From IMG/VR virus record IMGVR_UViG_3300044547_001615, positions 1-24,337 of that record: a stretch of DNA of 24,337 nucleotides; one strand, 5' to 3'. A program made the translations under genes and the position numbers. Within the stretch, counting starts at the first letter, position 1, and each line of letters opens with the position of its first letter. Below are positions 16,284-24,184 of this stretch, in pieces. Source of the stretch: a virus. Below the pieces are notes generated by a model. The model searched no databases. It was not told where the DNA came from and worked only from the letters and a program-made list of their open reading frames with translations.

Positions 16284-18676
16284 TAACTAGGGATATAGAT
16301 TTACTAGAGTCTCAACAAAGACAAAAAAGAAAAGAAGATCTTTCAGAGAAAATATTTTCTGATTTTTTAGGTTTAATACCTTCTAATTATACCTCGCAGG
16401 TTATCGGACCTTTTTATACTATTCAATTTAAAGCTTTTGCAGATTTTCTCGCAGAGCTACAAGTATCTGCTGAAACACTATCTTCACAAGTCATCTTTAA
16501 TTACACCGACCCAGACTTCCTTCAGAATGTTCTAGGACTTTTAATTTTACCTGATGGTCAAATTCTTGATATAGACAATCTTGCAGATTATAAGTCTTTT
16601 TTAGTAAAATTTGTAGGTTATCTCTTACAGGGTTCTCGTCAAGCTCCGATACAGGAAGCAATAGCTTCATTATCAGATGATGTTACAATTTCTATTGTAG
16701 ATAGATTGACCAGTAACTTAGAAGATTCCTTTTTTATAGATGTTCTTGTTTCAAAAAAATCGGGTAAAGATTTTCCTACAGATTTATTTAAATTACGTGA
16801 TAATATTGATATAATTCTAGAAGTTTTAAAGCCAGCACACCTGCTTCACGAGTATCAGAATCTTTTTACAGAGGAAGATTCTGTCCCTCTGCCTAAAGAC
16901 GCCATGCTTGGTGATATCTCTCTTAATCTTTCTTTCTCTTATTATCAAGAGATGCGAAAGAACTTTACTGGGGCCGCCTATCTTTCTGGGACCCCAGCAC
17001 TTCTTCAAGGAGATACCCTTGTTGATGGTTCCGCAGATTTCTCTAGAGTTCGTCCCGGAGCGGTACTTACACTTTTTATAAGTGGCACCGCAACCCAAAT
17101 ATCTGGAAATTCTCTCATTGACACCAGTAATACTTTTTATGGGGTTTTACCAGGGGATGTTCTCACAGTCGGTTCTGAAGAGTACCGTATTGTAAAAGTT
17201 CAGGGTAGTTTAATTGAAACAGCTACTAACATCTTAAATTCTTCAAATACCTCTTACCAAATTAAATTAAAAAATTTTATTGTTCGAGAAGTTTCTCAAA
17301 AGACATTAAAAATAACAACATGGTTCCCAAGTTATCATCCTGGATGTACATATCAAGTAACTCTTGATGAAGTAGGTCAGGTTAAGCCCCGTAAAGTCAC
17401 TGAAGAAGAACTTTTAGTTGATTCTACTGGTAGAGCTTACACCAGTTTTGGACCGCTTGTTTGGTCTAACGGTAGTGAGAAATTAGCCGGTATTCAGGAT
17501 GTTCTTGTTACTGGAGGGTCTCTAAAAGCTATTGACCCTTATTCTGGAGTTTTGTATCTAAATCCAGGTTATAATCCAAAGATTAAGGTCACGTATTATT
17601 GGTATCCTAATCCCAGATTAGTGTCTGGAGGTTTGAATACTGGCGGCGCTGTCTTAAACAAGTGGGGTAGTTCTAAGGGCTCCGGGTCATATCTTAACCG
17701 CTTTGAGATGAGACAGGCTTTAAATGTTATTGATTACCCTCAGCCGTTAATCTATTCCCCTAGATACTGGGGTATTCTTTCTTCCGACTCTACGGTTTTA
17801 AATAACTATAAAATTTTGATGTCTCGGGAAGACTTATTAAATATGGGGGCTGATTTAAATACTCCTGAGACATCTTTAAATAACTACACCAAAATAACAG
17901 GGCTCTTAAATTCTACCTCTAATATTCTTAATAGGGTTAATGCCCAAACTTCTGGGGAGTATTATTATGGTAAAACTTTTAAGACAGCAGTTTTTACATC
18001 CTCTTTGGGGGTTATAGACCTGAAATCAGGCGGTATCTTTGTCGATAGTATTAAAGAGATTAAACTAAATACATCTATTTTCACAGCATACACCTTTAAT
18101 AAATCAGAACAAAAAGTATATATTTCTAATAAAGCACCCCAGACTTTTACTATTTCATATATCCCTGGATTACCCTCGACACATGCCTATCTGAAGGGCC
18201 AGTCTTTATTAGAGAGTGAAACTCTACTTTACGGCGGATCCTTACCTTTTATTGATACGGATAAGTTCTCAAGAATAGAGCGCTTGGATGTAGATAATAG
18301 TTCGGATAGCTCAATAGATAATACATTATTGCAGTTTTTCTCTGATGGAGTCCTAGCAAGTGATGGTTTTGTTGGTATAGATTTAAATGCTGATTCAGGA
18401 TATGCTGAAGAAGGTTTAAATAATGAGGGCATACTCAAAAAAGAGACCTCTTACCCACCTCTTTATTTATGGGTTGCCCCAGACGCTGCTGGTGATATGT
18501 CTATTGAAAAACCGGCTTTTAACTCTCAGCCTCAATCTCATTTAATACCAGTAGCTCAGACTTATATTTGGGGAGCTCCGGATAAAATCAATGTCTTAAC
18601 TCGGATGACAGAACCTTCTCTTCCACAAGTAATTATTGATATAGAGGGCATTTCTGGTAATTATGTAGTAAGTTGA
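16280..18676 (+). CDS. Baseplate wedge protein in the tail-protein-I position, 798 residues
   Basis: The start overlaps the J-like stop (ATGA), with GGTGAGG upstream. Position directly after J is that of tail protein I in P2-type modules. The N-terminal 200 residues are helical and contain GPFYTIQFKAFADFLAELQ (about 43-61) and DPDFLQNVLGLLILPDG (about 77-93). A QGSRQAPIQEAI segment near 120 resembles the repeat-entry region of I-type proteins. From about residue 230 the protein is beta-rich, with a short internal duplication (240-265 and 272-297, both ending in PG-x-VLT). Two hairpin motifs also found in the giant protein lie near 419-443 and 607-630. It is much longer than P2 I (about 176 residues), so equivalence is by order and N-terminal character only. 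It probably links J to the peripheral fibres. Confidence 0.72.
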   Translation: MITRDIDLLESQQRQKRKEDLSEKIFSDFLGLIPSNYTSQVIGPFYTIQFKAFADFLAELQVSAETLSSQVIFNYTDPDFLQNVLGLLILPDGQILDIDNLADYKSFLVKFVGYLLQGSRQAPIQEAIASLSDDVTISIVDRLTSNLEDSFFIDVLVSKKSGKDFPTDLFKLRDNIDIILEVLKPAHLLHEYQNLFTEEDSVPLPKDAMLGDISLNLSFSYYQEMRKNFTGAAYLSGTPALLQGDTLVDGSADFSRVRPGAVLTLFISGTATQISGNSLIDTSNTFYGVLPGDVLTVGSEEYRIVKVQGSLIETATNILNSSNTSYQIKLKNFIVREVSQKTLKITTWFPSYHPGCTYQVTLDEVGQVKPRKVTEEELLVDSTGRAYTSFGPLVWSNGSEKLAGIQDVLVTGGSLKAIDPYSGVLYLNPGYNPKIKVTYYWYPNPRLVSGGLNTGGAVLNKWGSSKGSGSYLNRFEMRQALNVIDYPQPLIYSPRYWGILSSDSTVLNNYKILMSREDLLNMGADLNTPETSLNNYTKITGLLNSTSNILNRVNAQTSGEYYYGKTFKTAVFTSSLGVIDLKSGGIFVDSIKEIKLNTSIFTAYTFNKSEQKVYISNKAPQTFTISYIPGLPSTHAYLKGQSLLESETLLYGGSLPFIDTDKFSRIERLDVDNSSDSSIDNTLLQFFSDGVLASDGFVGIDLNADSGYAEEGLNNEGILKKETSYPPLYLWVAPDAAGDMSIEKPAFNSQPQSHLIPVAQTYIWGAPDKINVLTRMTEPSLPQVIIDIEGISGNYVVS
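16997..17074 (+). repeat. 26-residue internal repeat, copy 1
   Basis: Encodes residues 240-265 of the 798-residue baseplate protein. It aligns without gaps to residues 272-297: QGDTLVDGSADF against SGNSLIDTSNTF, then RPGAVLTL against LPGDVLTV. It looks like a duplicated beta-hairpin module. Confidence 0.7.
17093..17170 (+). repeat. 26-residue internal repeat, copy 2
   Basis: Encodes residues 272-297, the partner of the copy 18 bases upstream. The F..(V/L).PGD.L.(V/I) form is a familiar small module in phage structural proteins. Confidence 0.7.
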
Positions 18677-18689
18677 ATACTTCTCTATA

Positions 18690-18705
18690 TCCTCCGTAGG
18701 GAGGA
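18690..18705 (+). promoter_or_regulatory. GC-rich RNA hairpin in the intergenic gap
   Basis: TCCTCC (18690-18695), loop GTAG, GGAGGA (18700-18705): a perfect 6-bp stem in the longest gap of the window. There is no T-run after it, so it does not look like a standard terminator. Its 3' arm is itself a perfect Shine-Dalgarno sequence but is too far (22 bases) from the ATG at 18728. A second, weak 4-bp stem (ACCT 18707-18710 with AGGT 18718-18721) could cover the likely true site AAAAGG. It may control translation, mRNA processing or mRNA stability. Confidence 0.5.
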
Positions 18706-18727
18706 GACCTAATTAAAAGGTATTTAT

Positions 18728-19375
18728 ATGTCAAATTTGGAGAAAATAGGGACACCCAAAACAGCATTTAGCTTAAATCTGGGGATGGAACAGTGCTTAC
18801 CTGTTATGATGCCTCATGGGGAATTCCATTTACAGCTTGTTGATGACGCTTCTGGGGCTGTTTTACAGGAGTGGTCAAAGACCAACACTTTAACCGAGGA
18901 TGCTGCCAAGTTTGCAGCTTGGTTGTTTGCCAATGTAAATGGCATGGCTGGCCAATCTAAGCGCCCAGTACACGGTTTAAATGGTCTTGCGGTAGGTACT
19001 GGAAAAGTTACAAACCCGGCACAAGCGAGACACCTCGAAACAGAGGTGGCTCGTGTTGCTGTTACGGATATTGTATTTAAATCAAAATCAGGTAGTAGTT
19101 TAGTACCAAGTGCCACGGCAACAAATATTCTAGATTTTACATTTAAGTTAGATTCTGGTATTGCAAATGGTCTAGCTTTGTGTGAGATGGGTCTTGTATA
19201 TATTCCAAATAACACCTTTGGGAATAAGGGGTCCTCTGGATATACTGCTAACTATCCGGCTACGCCTACGGAAGATATTCGAGATAAAGACATCCTAATT
19301 AATTATTTGTCCTTTGGTGTTATCACAAAACCAGCAAACTCAACCCTTAATATTACTTGGCGTTTAACCTTCTAA
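18728..19375 (+). CDS. Phage baseplate/tail accessory protein, 215 residues
   Basis: The ATG at 18728 follows AAAAGG at 18715-18720. The protein is beta-rich. A conserved-looking motif GLAVGTGKVTNPAQ lies at about 86-99, followed by LETEVAR and, later, ALCEMGL (150-156). The C-terminus closes with LNITWRLTF. Proteins with a GTG..NPAQ...L..E.aR pattern and an aI-TWR-lT ending occur among phage tail and fibre-associated proteins, usually near fibres; this is from memory of such proteins, not a search. No enzymatic residues are visible. Its place between the I-like protein and fibre-type genes suggests it connects fibres to the baseplate. The 52-base gap ahead of it, with a hairpin, separates it from the wedge genes, so it may be expressed at its own level. 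Confidence 0.65.
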   Translation: MSNLEKIGTPKTAFSLNLGMEQCLPVMMPHGEFHLQLVDDASGAVLQEWSKTNTLTEDAAKFAAWLFANVNGMAGQSKRPVHGLNGLAVGTGKVTNPAQARHLETEVARVAVTDIVFKSKSGSSLVPSATATNILDFTFKLDSGIANGLALCEMGLVYIPNNTFGNKGSSGYTANYPATPTEDIRDKDILINYLSFGVITKPANSTLNITWRLTF

Positions 19376-19389
19376 TAATTTTATTATTA
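19373..19389 (+). promoter_or_regulatory. AT-only inverted repeat bridging stop and start codons; no Shine-Dalgarno
   Basis: TAATAAT (19373-19379), loop TTT, ATTATTA (19383-19389). The left arm contains the stop of the 215-residue gene and the right arm ends with the A of the next ATG. No purine-rich ribosome site precedes that ATG, unlike most genes here. A ribosome finishing the upstream gene would open the stem, so coupled translation is plausible. The stem is A/T only and weak. Confidence 0.4.
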
Positions 19390-21257
19390 TGTCTAATACT
19401 CCTTTAGAAAAGCTTTCATGGTCTACTGTGCTTTTTAAGCCCGGTAGACCCTTGCTTGAAACTGAGCTAAATCTCGCACAAGATTTAGCGGAGTACAAGC
19501 GTAAAAACTTTTTAAGTCTACAGGTATCTTCTGGATTTATTAGAAAAAATCAGTTAGAAAACCCGCTATCAGATTTTGAGAAAGATGCTAATTCTCAAGT
19601 TACTTCTATTAAAAGCTCTACCCTTATTTATAACGGTGAGTTTTATTTAATACCACAGTTATCTCTAGATGCTAGTATTAATACTTATAATAAGACAGTC
19701 CTATTTTATTTAAGACTTAAAGAAGAAGAAGTAACTGCGACTGCTGCGACTGATACCGTCCCAGATTCTGGGTATACCACTTCTGGAACTACTGTTATCT
19801 CGAACATCTATAGGAACGATGTTGGTATGCCGACTGCTGTTAGAAAACAGCTCCAGTATTCGTTAGAGACAGACCTTGATTACGGTTACCATTATTTTAA
19901 TGGTATATCAAATTATACACCGGACACTACTTCGGGACTACTAAAGCATAATAGTGACGGTAGTTATGCTGTACCACTCTGTTTGGTATTTAGACGTGGC
20001 TCAAGTGCTGATAGTTTTAGCGCTACAAACTTAACGGGTTATAATGGACATGTTGAGGATAAACTGACAGGAATATACATTGAAGATATTCTTGATCTAA
20101 GACAGCATGTTTATCTACCTCAGTTTTCTTTTGAGCAGACGCTGGAGCACCAAACCAGCTTACTTTTTAATAATAGTTTAAAAACCTGGGCAGTAAGCTC
20201 AGAGGATATGGGACTCCCTTCTGGTAGTACCTCTATTGTTTCTGAGATTTCTACGACCCCGCTTGTTTATCAATCTTTACCTCGGGATTCTTCGGATACT
20301 TATAAAACTTTTTATAGTGATGTGCCAGTTGTTCGAAATATCTTGTATACAGATCTGGCAAATTTACCCAGTACCACTGGCCATTTATATTCTATTAATA
20401 CTACAGACATTGTATTTCATAAAAACAAATATTCTTTAGATTTTGTTAGTGGTTTTTCATCTTTAGGTTTATTATCTTCTGACCCCGAGTATATACAGAT
20501 TAAGTTAAATTCTGGAGGCTCCGCAAAGGTCAGTCTGTTATCTCAGACTGATTTTAATTATTTTAATAGTCGGGCAGATAAAAAATTATTTACTATCGCA
20601 CCTAAAGCGGCCATAACTCCTCAGACTGATGGTTCTTATAATACCTCTCTACTAAGTGTTGTTTATCGTGCAGTAGCACCCCAAGCTTTGGGTTCTGCTC
20701 AGCCTGTCGGCTTTAACGTACTTCTTGATTTAGTTCCTGTATATACGCCAGAATTTATATATATTTGTGCAGCAAGTAGGTATTCTAGAAATCGCCCCAG
20801 CGATTATGTCTCACCTTCGGAGCAAGTCCCTCTCGCATTACCTGCTTCTGATAAGAATATCCTAGCAGGTGCTGGGTCTCTCATTGGAGCATCTTATGCA
20901 GTTGAAGATGGCTTTATGAAAATACCTCTATTAAAGAAATCTGGATTATTAAATACTTTCGAGGTTGCTACAAAACCAGCACACAGTATAGATTCTCAAA
21001 AGAGAGCACTTTTAAGCTATACGGGGGATGCCTTTTCGTTACAGGCAGAGAGCTTAAAGGTTCCTGCAAGCCGTAAAGTTTTTTATCCCTTCTTAGCTAA
21101 AGTTACTTCTTCAAGTAGTCAACTTTGTGAGGTGGGGGATTTAATGTTAGTTGTATTATCTACTCACACATCAGATATAACAAATAGTCTCACTAATACT
21201 GATGCTAATTTTACCGTTTCAGTATTTAAGACCCAGGGATTATGGAAGGTTGTTTAA
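19389..21257 (+). CDS. Presumed baseplate-periphery or fibre-related protein, 622 residues, with PGRPLLETELN N-terminus
   Basis: The ATG at 19389 is the only sensible start although no Shine-Dalgarno is present. Residues 14-40 (VLFKPGRPLLETELN and on) match residues 26-51 of the partial gene at 24185 (VVWRQGSPILDSELN), so the two share an N-terminal domain, probably a virion-attachment element. Residues 41-110 continue with beta-like segments (SSGFIRKNQL, then LIYNGEFYLIPQLSL). The rest is Ser/Thr/Tyr-rich, beta-rich and has no membrane segment. Another feature is an alanine-rich loop near 114-121. The gene lies 13 bases after the 215-residue gene and 12 before the fibre. A role as fibre base or a structural plug is inferred from the module and motif; the exact family was not identified. 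Confidence 0.65.
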   Translation: MSNTPLEKLSWSTVLFKPGRPLLETELNLAQDLAEYKRKNFLSLQVSSGFIRKNQLENPLSDFEKDANSQVTSIKSSTLIYNGEFYLIPQLSLDASINTYNKTVLFYLRLKEEEVTATAATDTVPDSGYTTSGTTVISNIYRNDVGMPTAVRKQLQYSLETDLDYGYHYFNGISNYTPDTTSGLLKHNSDGSYAVPLCLVFRRGSSADSFSATNLTGYNGHVEDKLTGIYIEDILDLRQHVYLPQFSFEQTLEHQTSLLFNNSLKTWAVSSEDMGLPSGSTSIVSEISTTPLVYQSLPRDSSDTYKTFYSDVPVVRNILYTDLANLPSTTGHLYSINTTDIVFHKNKYSLDFVSGFSSLGLLSSDPEYIQIKLNSGGSAKVSLLSQTDFNYFNSRADKKLFTIAPKAAITPQTDGSYNTSLLSVVYRAVAPQALGSAQPVGFNVLLDLVPVYTPEFIYICAASRYSRNRPSDYVSPSEQVPLALPASDKNILAGAGSLIGASYAVEDGFMKIPLLKKSGLLNTFEVATKPAHSIDSQKRALLSYTGDAFSLQAESLKVPASRKVFYPFLAKVTSSSSQLCEVGDLMLVVLSTHTSDITNSLTNTDANFTVSVFKTQGLWKVV

Positions 21258-21269
21258 GAGGTTTATCTA

Positions 21270-23498
21270 ATGGCAGATAAGAAGATTTTTCCAGCACCAG
21301 ACCTTTTTGAGCCCATAGAGATGCACGTGGAGAAGAACTTCACGTTACCTCTGGCTAGTACTAATACTCTTGGTATTGTTAGAACCTCTATAGACCCAGA
21401 CACGAACCGTGACCCGGTTGTTCCGATTGTATATGAGGATTATGACACAGGATCTGGTACAGATCCTCTAAAAGTTAAGAATGATAAGAACGTTGGGCGT
21501 GTAAAAGCTCGTGGTATGATTTGGACTGACGGTTTAGTCTTCTCTACAAATGAAGAGAATGATGCTGTCATAGACGGGTCAATTAATATACTTGCACCAG
21601 GTAAAAATCTAACTTTAGATTCTAAAACATTCTCATCCACTAGTGATACTACAAGTATTACAGCAAGTAAGGGCGGGTCAGAGGCTATTTCTTTAACGGC
21701 AACCGGGAGTAAATCTAATATAGTACTCGGTACTTCTGGGGTTGATAGCTTTGTTAAAGTTCAAGATATTTATTTTAATGGGTCTGCGATATCTACAAAA
21801 CTTACAACTCAAACTCTTACAGTAAAGACCGACGACGATTCTTTTATAAGTCAAAGTAGCTCGACTACGACTGTTAAGAATACAGATATTTTTATTCTTG
21901 CAGATGTTGGTGGGTCTGGGTCTGGTTCTGGTAATCTAATTTTAAATTCTACAAATAATACTACTATTACAGCATCTGGGACAGCAAATCTTGTATCTAG
22001 TGCGGCAAGTGTTAATATTGCTGCAAATGGCGCTACTAGCGACCTAAATTTATTTGCAAAACGCACAACAAATATAACTTCGGAGACAGGATCCCTAGAG
22101 GTTTATTCTGCCAAAGATGCAAATATTACAGTAGGTGGTTCTTCCAACACTAATAGTAATGTAAATATATGGGCCTCGGGGACTGGGACCACTGGTGGTA
22201 GTATTAATCTATATTCAGGTCCTAAAGATGGGAGTAGTTATTTTAAACAAAATAATACCGTTACGACAATACAGAATGATACAGTTAATATTAATGGTAA
22301 GGTTTTAATAAATGGTAAAAATACGATAAATTCTTATTTGAAGGGTAATTTTTCAAGTCTCTTCTGTGGAGATGATGGTTTTTTTATTACTCACTATTAT
22401 TACGTTTCTGAAGATTTTTCGAAGGGAGTATACTCTGGAAGTTCTGAGTTTAATAAAACTCCAGGAGCCTATTTCCCGTTACTTCCATCAAAACAGGTTT
22501 TTTTTGATGACTCTACAAATTCGCCTATAATTTATAGTTTTGACGATCTTAACCGTGAAAATTTTTATAATGTTAAGAACCCATCAACCTATGATACCCT
22601 TTTTTCAATTAGAACTTATAATCAAAAATTTAAATTTATAAATTTTAATTATCTTAATAATAAATTAGATTCAGGTATAACTGTACAAGCTATGGACTTA
22701 TATCTTTCTTTAAAGAAAGAAACTAAAATTACTTCATTAAGTAGCCCTATAACATATAGGGAGAATGTTACAATTCGGGAGGAAGTTAGGGAAAGAGATT
22801 CTCAGATCACGATATCTACCTTAAAAATAGAAAATCCAGGAATTTATAGGGTAACTTTAAATGGTTTTCTTAAAAGTTCTCATCCATATCCAAGGACTAA
22901 ATCAAATTTGATTGAAAGCACAGAGAAATTAATGGTAGATAGCACCTTAAATCTACTTAAAGTTAATAACGTATCATACCCTATTACAGATGCTCTTATA
23001 GATATTACCTGGCCGTTATATTATACATTACAGGGTGAAGATTTAAACCCTCCATTATCTAGCGATTTACAAGAGCTTTATCTAGATCTGAGGTACACCC
23101 CAGAAACCAAATTAAAAAATAATAAAATAAATGTATTAGATGTTATATCTAATGATATAGACTTTAGCCCAAGAGCTTTAACTTATGATGGAAGTTCTAT
23201 TGTAAAATTTGTAGAGGGTCTTTATTTAGCCCTCGACACTAATAGGGATTATTATTTCTTTAATCCATCTAAATTAGAGTTTAAATCTAAATCCGACGAT
23301 CCCACACTTTTAGGGACACAAAAAATAAGTGTGTTTAATGAAGGCACTTATGCCTCTATTAATTTAGATTTTATGTTTGAAGTAATATCTGCGGGGTATT
23401 TTACTTTACACCCCTATTTAAAAGTGGATAGTATAGACTATCCTGATATTAACATTGGAAACTTTTTAGGCAATTTTTCAATTGTTAAAATAGGATAA
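21270..23498 (+). CDS. Tail fibre-like protein with beta-repeat shaft, 742 residues
   Basis: AAGAGG stands 9 bases before the ATG. Residues 26-38 (LPLASTNTLGIVR) resemble the short 'asttt-lG-V' element common near the N-terminus of phage fibres. Residues about 104-355 are a low-complexity array of short strands rich in Asn, Thr, Ser, Ile and Gly (SINIL, NLTLDS, SGNLILNS, NITVGG, GSINLYSG, TVNINGKVLINGKN), as expected for a trimeric beta-helix or needle-like shaft. A Gly-Ser stretch lies at 214-221. From about 356 the protein changes to a more varied, Tyr/Phe/Lys-rich globular region with higher AT content, likely the distal, possibly receptor-binding, head. No intramolecular chaperone motif or catalytic residues are recognised. 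The 212-residue gene begins four bases after the stop and may cap or assist the fibre. Confidence 0.72.
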   Translation: MADKKIFPAPDLFEPIEMHVEKNFTLPLASTNTLGIVRTSIDPDTNRDPVVPIVYEDYDTGSGTDPLKVKNDKNVGRVKARGMIWTDGLVFSTNEENDAVIDGSINILAPGKNLTLDSKTFSSTSDTTSITASKGGSEAISLTATGSKSNIVLGTSGVDSFVKVQDIYFNGSAISTKLTTQTLTVKTDDDSFISQSSSTTTVKNTDIFILADVGGSGSGSGNLILNSTNNTTITASGTANLVSSAASVNIAANGATSDLNLFAKRTTNITSETGSLEVYSAKDANITVGGSSNTNSNVNIWASGTGTTGGSINLYSGPKDGSSYFKQNNTVTTIQNDTVNINGKVLINGKNTINSYLKGNFSSLFCGDDGFFITHYYYVSEDFSKGVYSGSSEFNKTPGAYFPLLPSKQVFFDDSTNSPIIYSFDDLNRENFYNVKNPSTYDTLFSIRTYNQKFKFINFNYLNNKLDSGITVQAMDLYLSLKKETKITSLSSPITYRENVTIREEVRERDSQITISTLKIENPGIYRVTLNGFLKSSHPYPRTKSNLIESTEKLMVDSTLNLLKVNNVSYPITDALIDITWPLYYTLQGEDLNPPLSSDLQELYLDLRYTPETKLKNNKINVLDVISNDIDFSPRALTYDGSSIVKFVEGLYLALDTNRDYYFFNPSKLEFKSKSDDPTLLGTQKISVFNEGTYASINLDFMFEVISAGYFTLHPYLKVDSIDYPDINIGNFLGNFSIVKIG
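21909..21932 (+). repeat. Gly-Ser low-complexity tract in the fibre shaft
   Basis: Encodes residues 214-221 (GGSGSGSG) of the fibre protein, written with repeated GGT/GGG and TCT codons. It interrupts the strand array and may be a flexible joint. Confidence 0.6.
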
Positions 23499-23502
23499 AA
23501 CA

Positions 23503-24141
23503 ATGTTCATCACCTATAACCCAGCCAGTCCTAGTACCTCCAAAGAAATACAGTACATCCTGGATGGTTCAAATACCCTTGAGAATATTCAGGGGCGAGT
23601 TGTTATACCAATACCTAAGGGTATTGACCCTAATTTATTATTAACTACTCCAGATAACGTAGTGTCTGTTCTGCAAGAGCGTTTGGGATACTCTCATGCC
23701 CCGAGCCTACTTTCTTGGGGTGCTCTTACAAAGTACCCAACACAAAGAGCCTTTATATTAGATGGTTCCACTAATACATATACTCTTAACATATTACCCT
23801 CTCAAGAATTCTCAATGTTAAGTGCTGTTGTAGCCTTAGGTATATTTGACGGGGGTAAAGACTTCAAGGCAATAAATTCAAATACTGATTTAAGTATAAA
23901 GTTAAAAGTTACACGAAAAAGTACCGCCATAGATTCAGATACTTATGACCCACCACCAGCAGAACCTGAAGTGACCTTACAGATAAGCCCGCAACACTCT
24001 ACCCCGTTTGTTTTTGTCACAAAACCCTATATTTCAACTAAAAAGAACCCTCCTGTTACTGCTTTTGAAGTCACTGTCTCGTGGTCCGGTACAGGTAGTC
24101 AAGTTGTTATGCCCTACTTTGGGGTTATGTATAACACTTAA
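23503..24141 (+). CDS. Unknown beta-rich protein, 212 residues, next to the fibre gene
   Basis: The ATG at 23503 follows TAGGAT and lies four bases after the fibre stop. The protein is beta-rich, with no signal peptide, membrane segment or coiled coil. About residues 29-42 read NTLENIQGRVVIPI, followed by a helix near 51-62 (DNVVSVLQERLG). The second half is strand-like with a Pro-rich turn (about 148-155) and ends in hydrophobic strands (QVVMPYFGVMYNT). I do not recognise a family. Small genes immediately after a fibre are often fibre assembly chaperones, adhesins or receptor-binding tips in phages such as T4 and its relatives; whether this is one of these is undecided. Confidence 0.6.
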   Translation: MFITYNPASPSTSKEIQYILDGSNTLENIQGRVVIPIPKGIDPNLLLTTPDNVVSVLQERLGYSHAPSLLSWGALTKYPTQRAFILDGSTNTYTLNILPSQEFSMLSAVVALGIFDGGKDFKAINSNTDLSIKLKVTRKSTAIDSDTYDPPPAEPEVTLQISPQHSTPFVFVTKPYISTKKNPPVTAFEVTVSWSGTGSQVVMPYFGVMYNT

Positions 24142-24171
24142 TAGATTTTTAATATTAGAAACAGATAAATT

Positions 24172-24177
24172 TAGGAG
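24172..24177 (+). promoter_or_regulatory. Ribosome binding site TAGGAG
   Basis: TAGGAG with seven bases before the ATG at 24185 supports that start for the gene leaving the window. The 43-base gap around it is AT-rich and shows no convincing promoter or terminator. Confidence 0.65.
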
Positions 24178-24184
24178 CCTTTAG

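Noticed and set aside
18814-19215. A 133-codon open frame on the minus strand
   Set aside because: It lies wholly inside the well-supported 215-residue gene, has no ribosome site or recognisable domain, and every neighbouring gene is on the plus strand.
20236-20439. A 67-codon plus-strand frame rich in Leu, Ile and Phe
   Set aside because: It is an out-of-frame shadow of the 622-residue gene; its apparent hydrophobicity arises from reading an AT-rich coding region in the wrong frame.
24142-24184. Possible promoter in the gap before the last gene
   Set aside because: The gap is AT-rich by composition, but no paired -35/-10 elements with normal spacing or phage-type consensus could be assigned.
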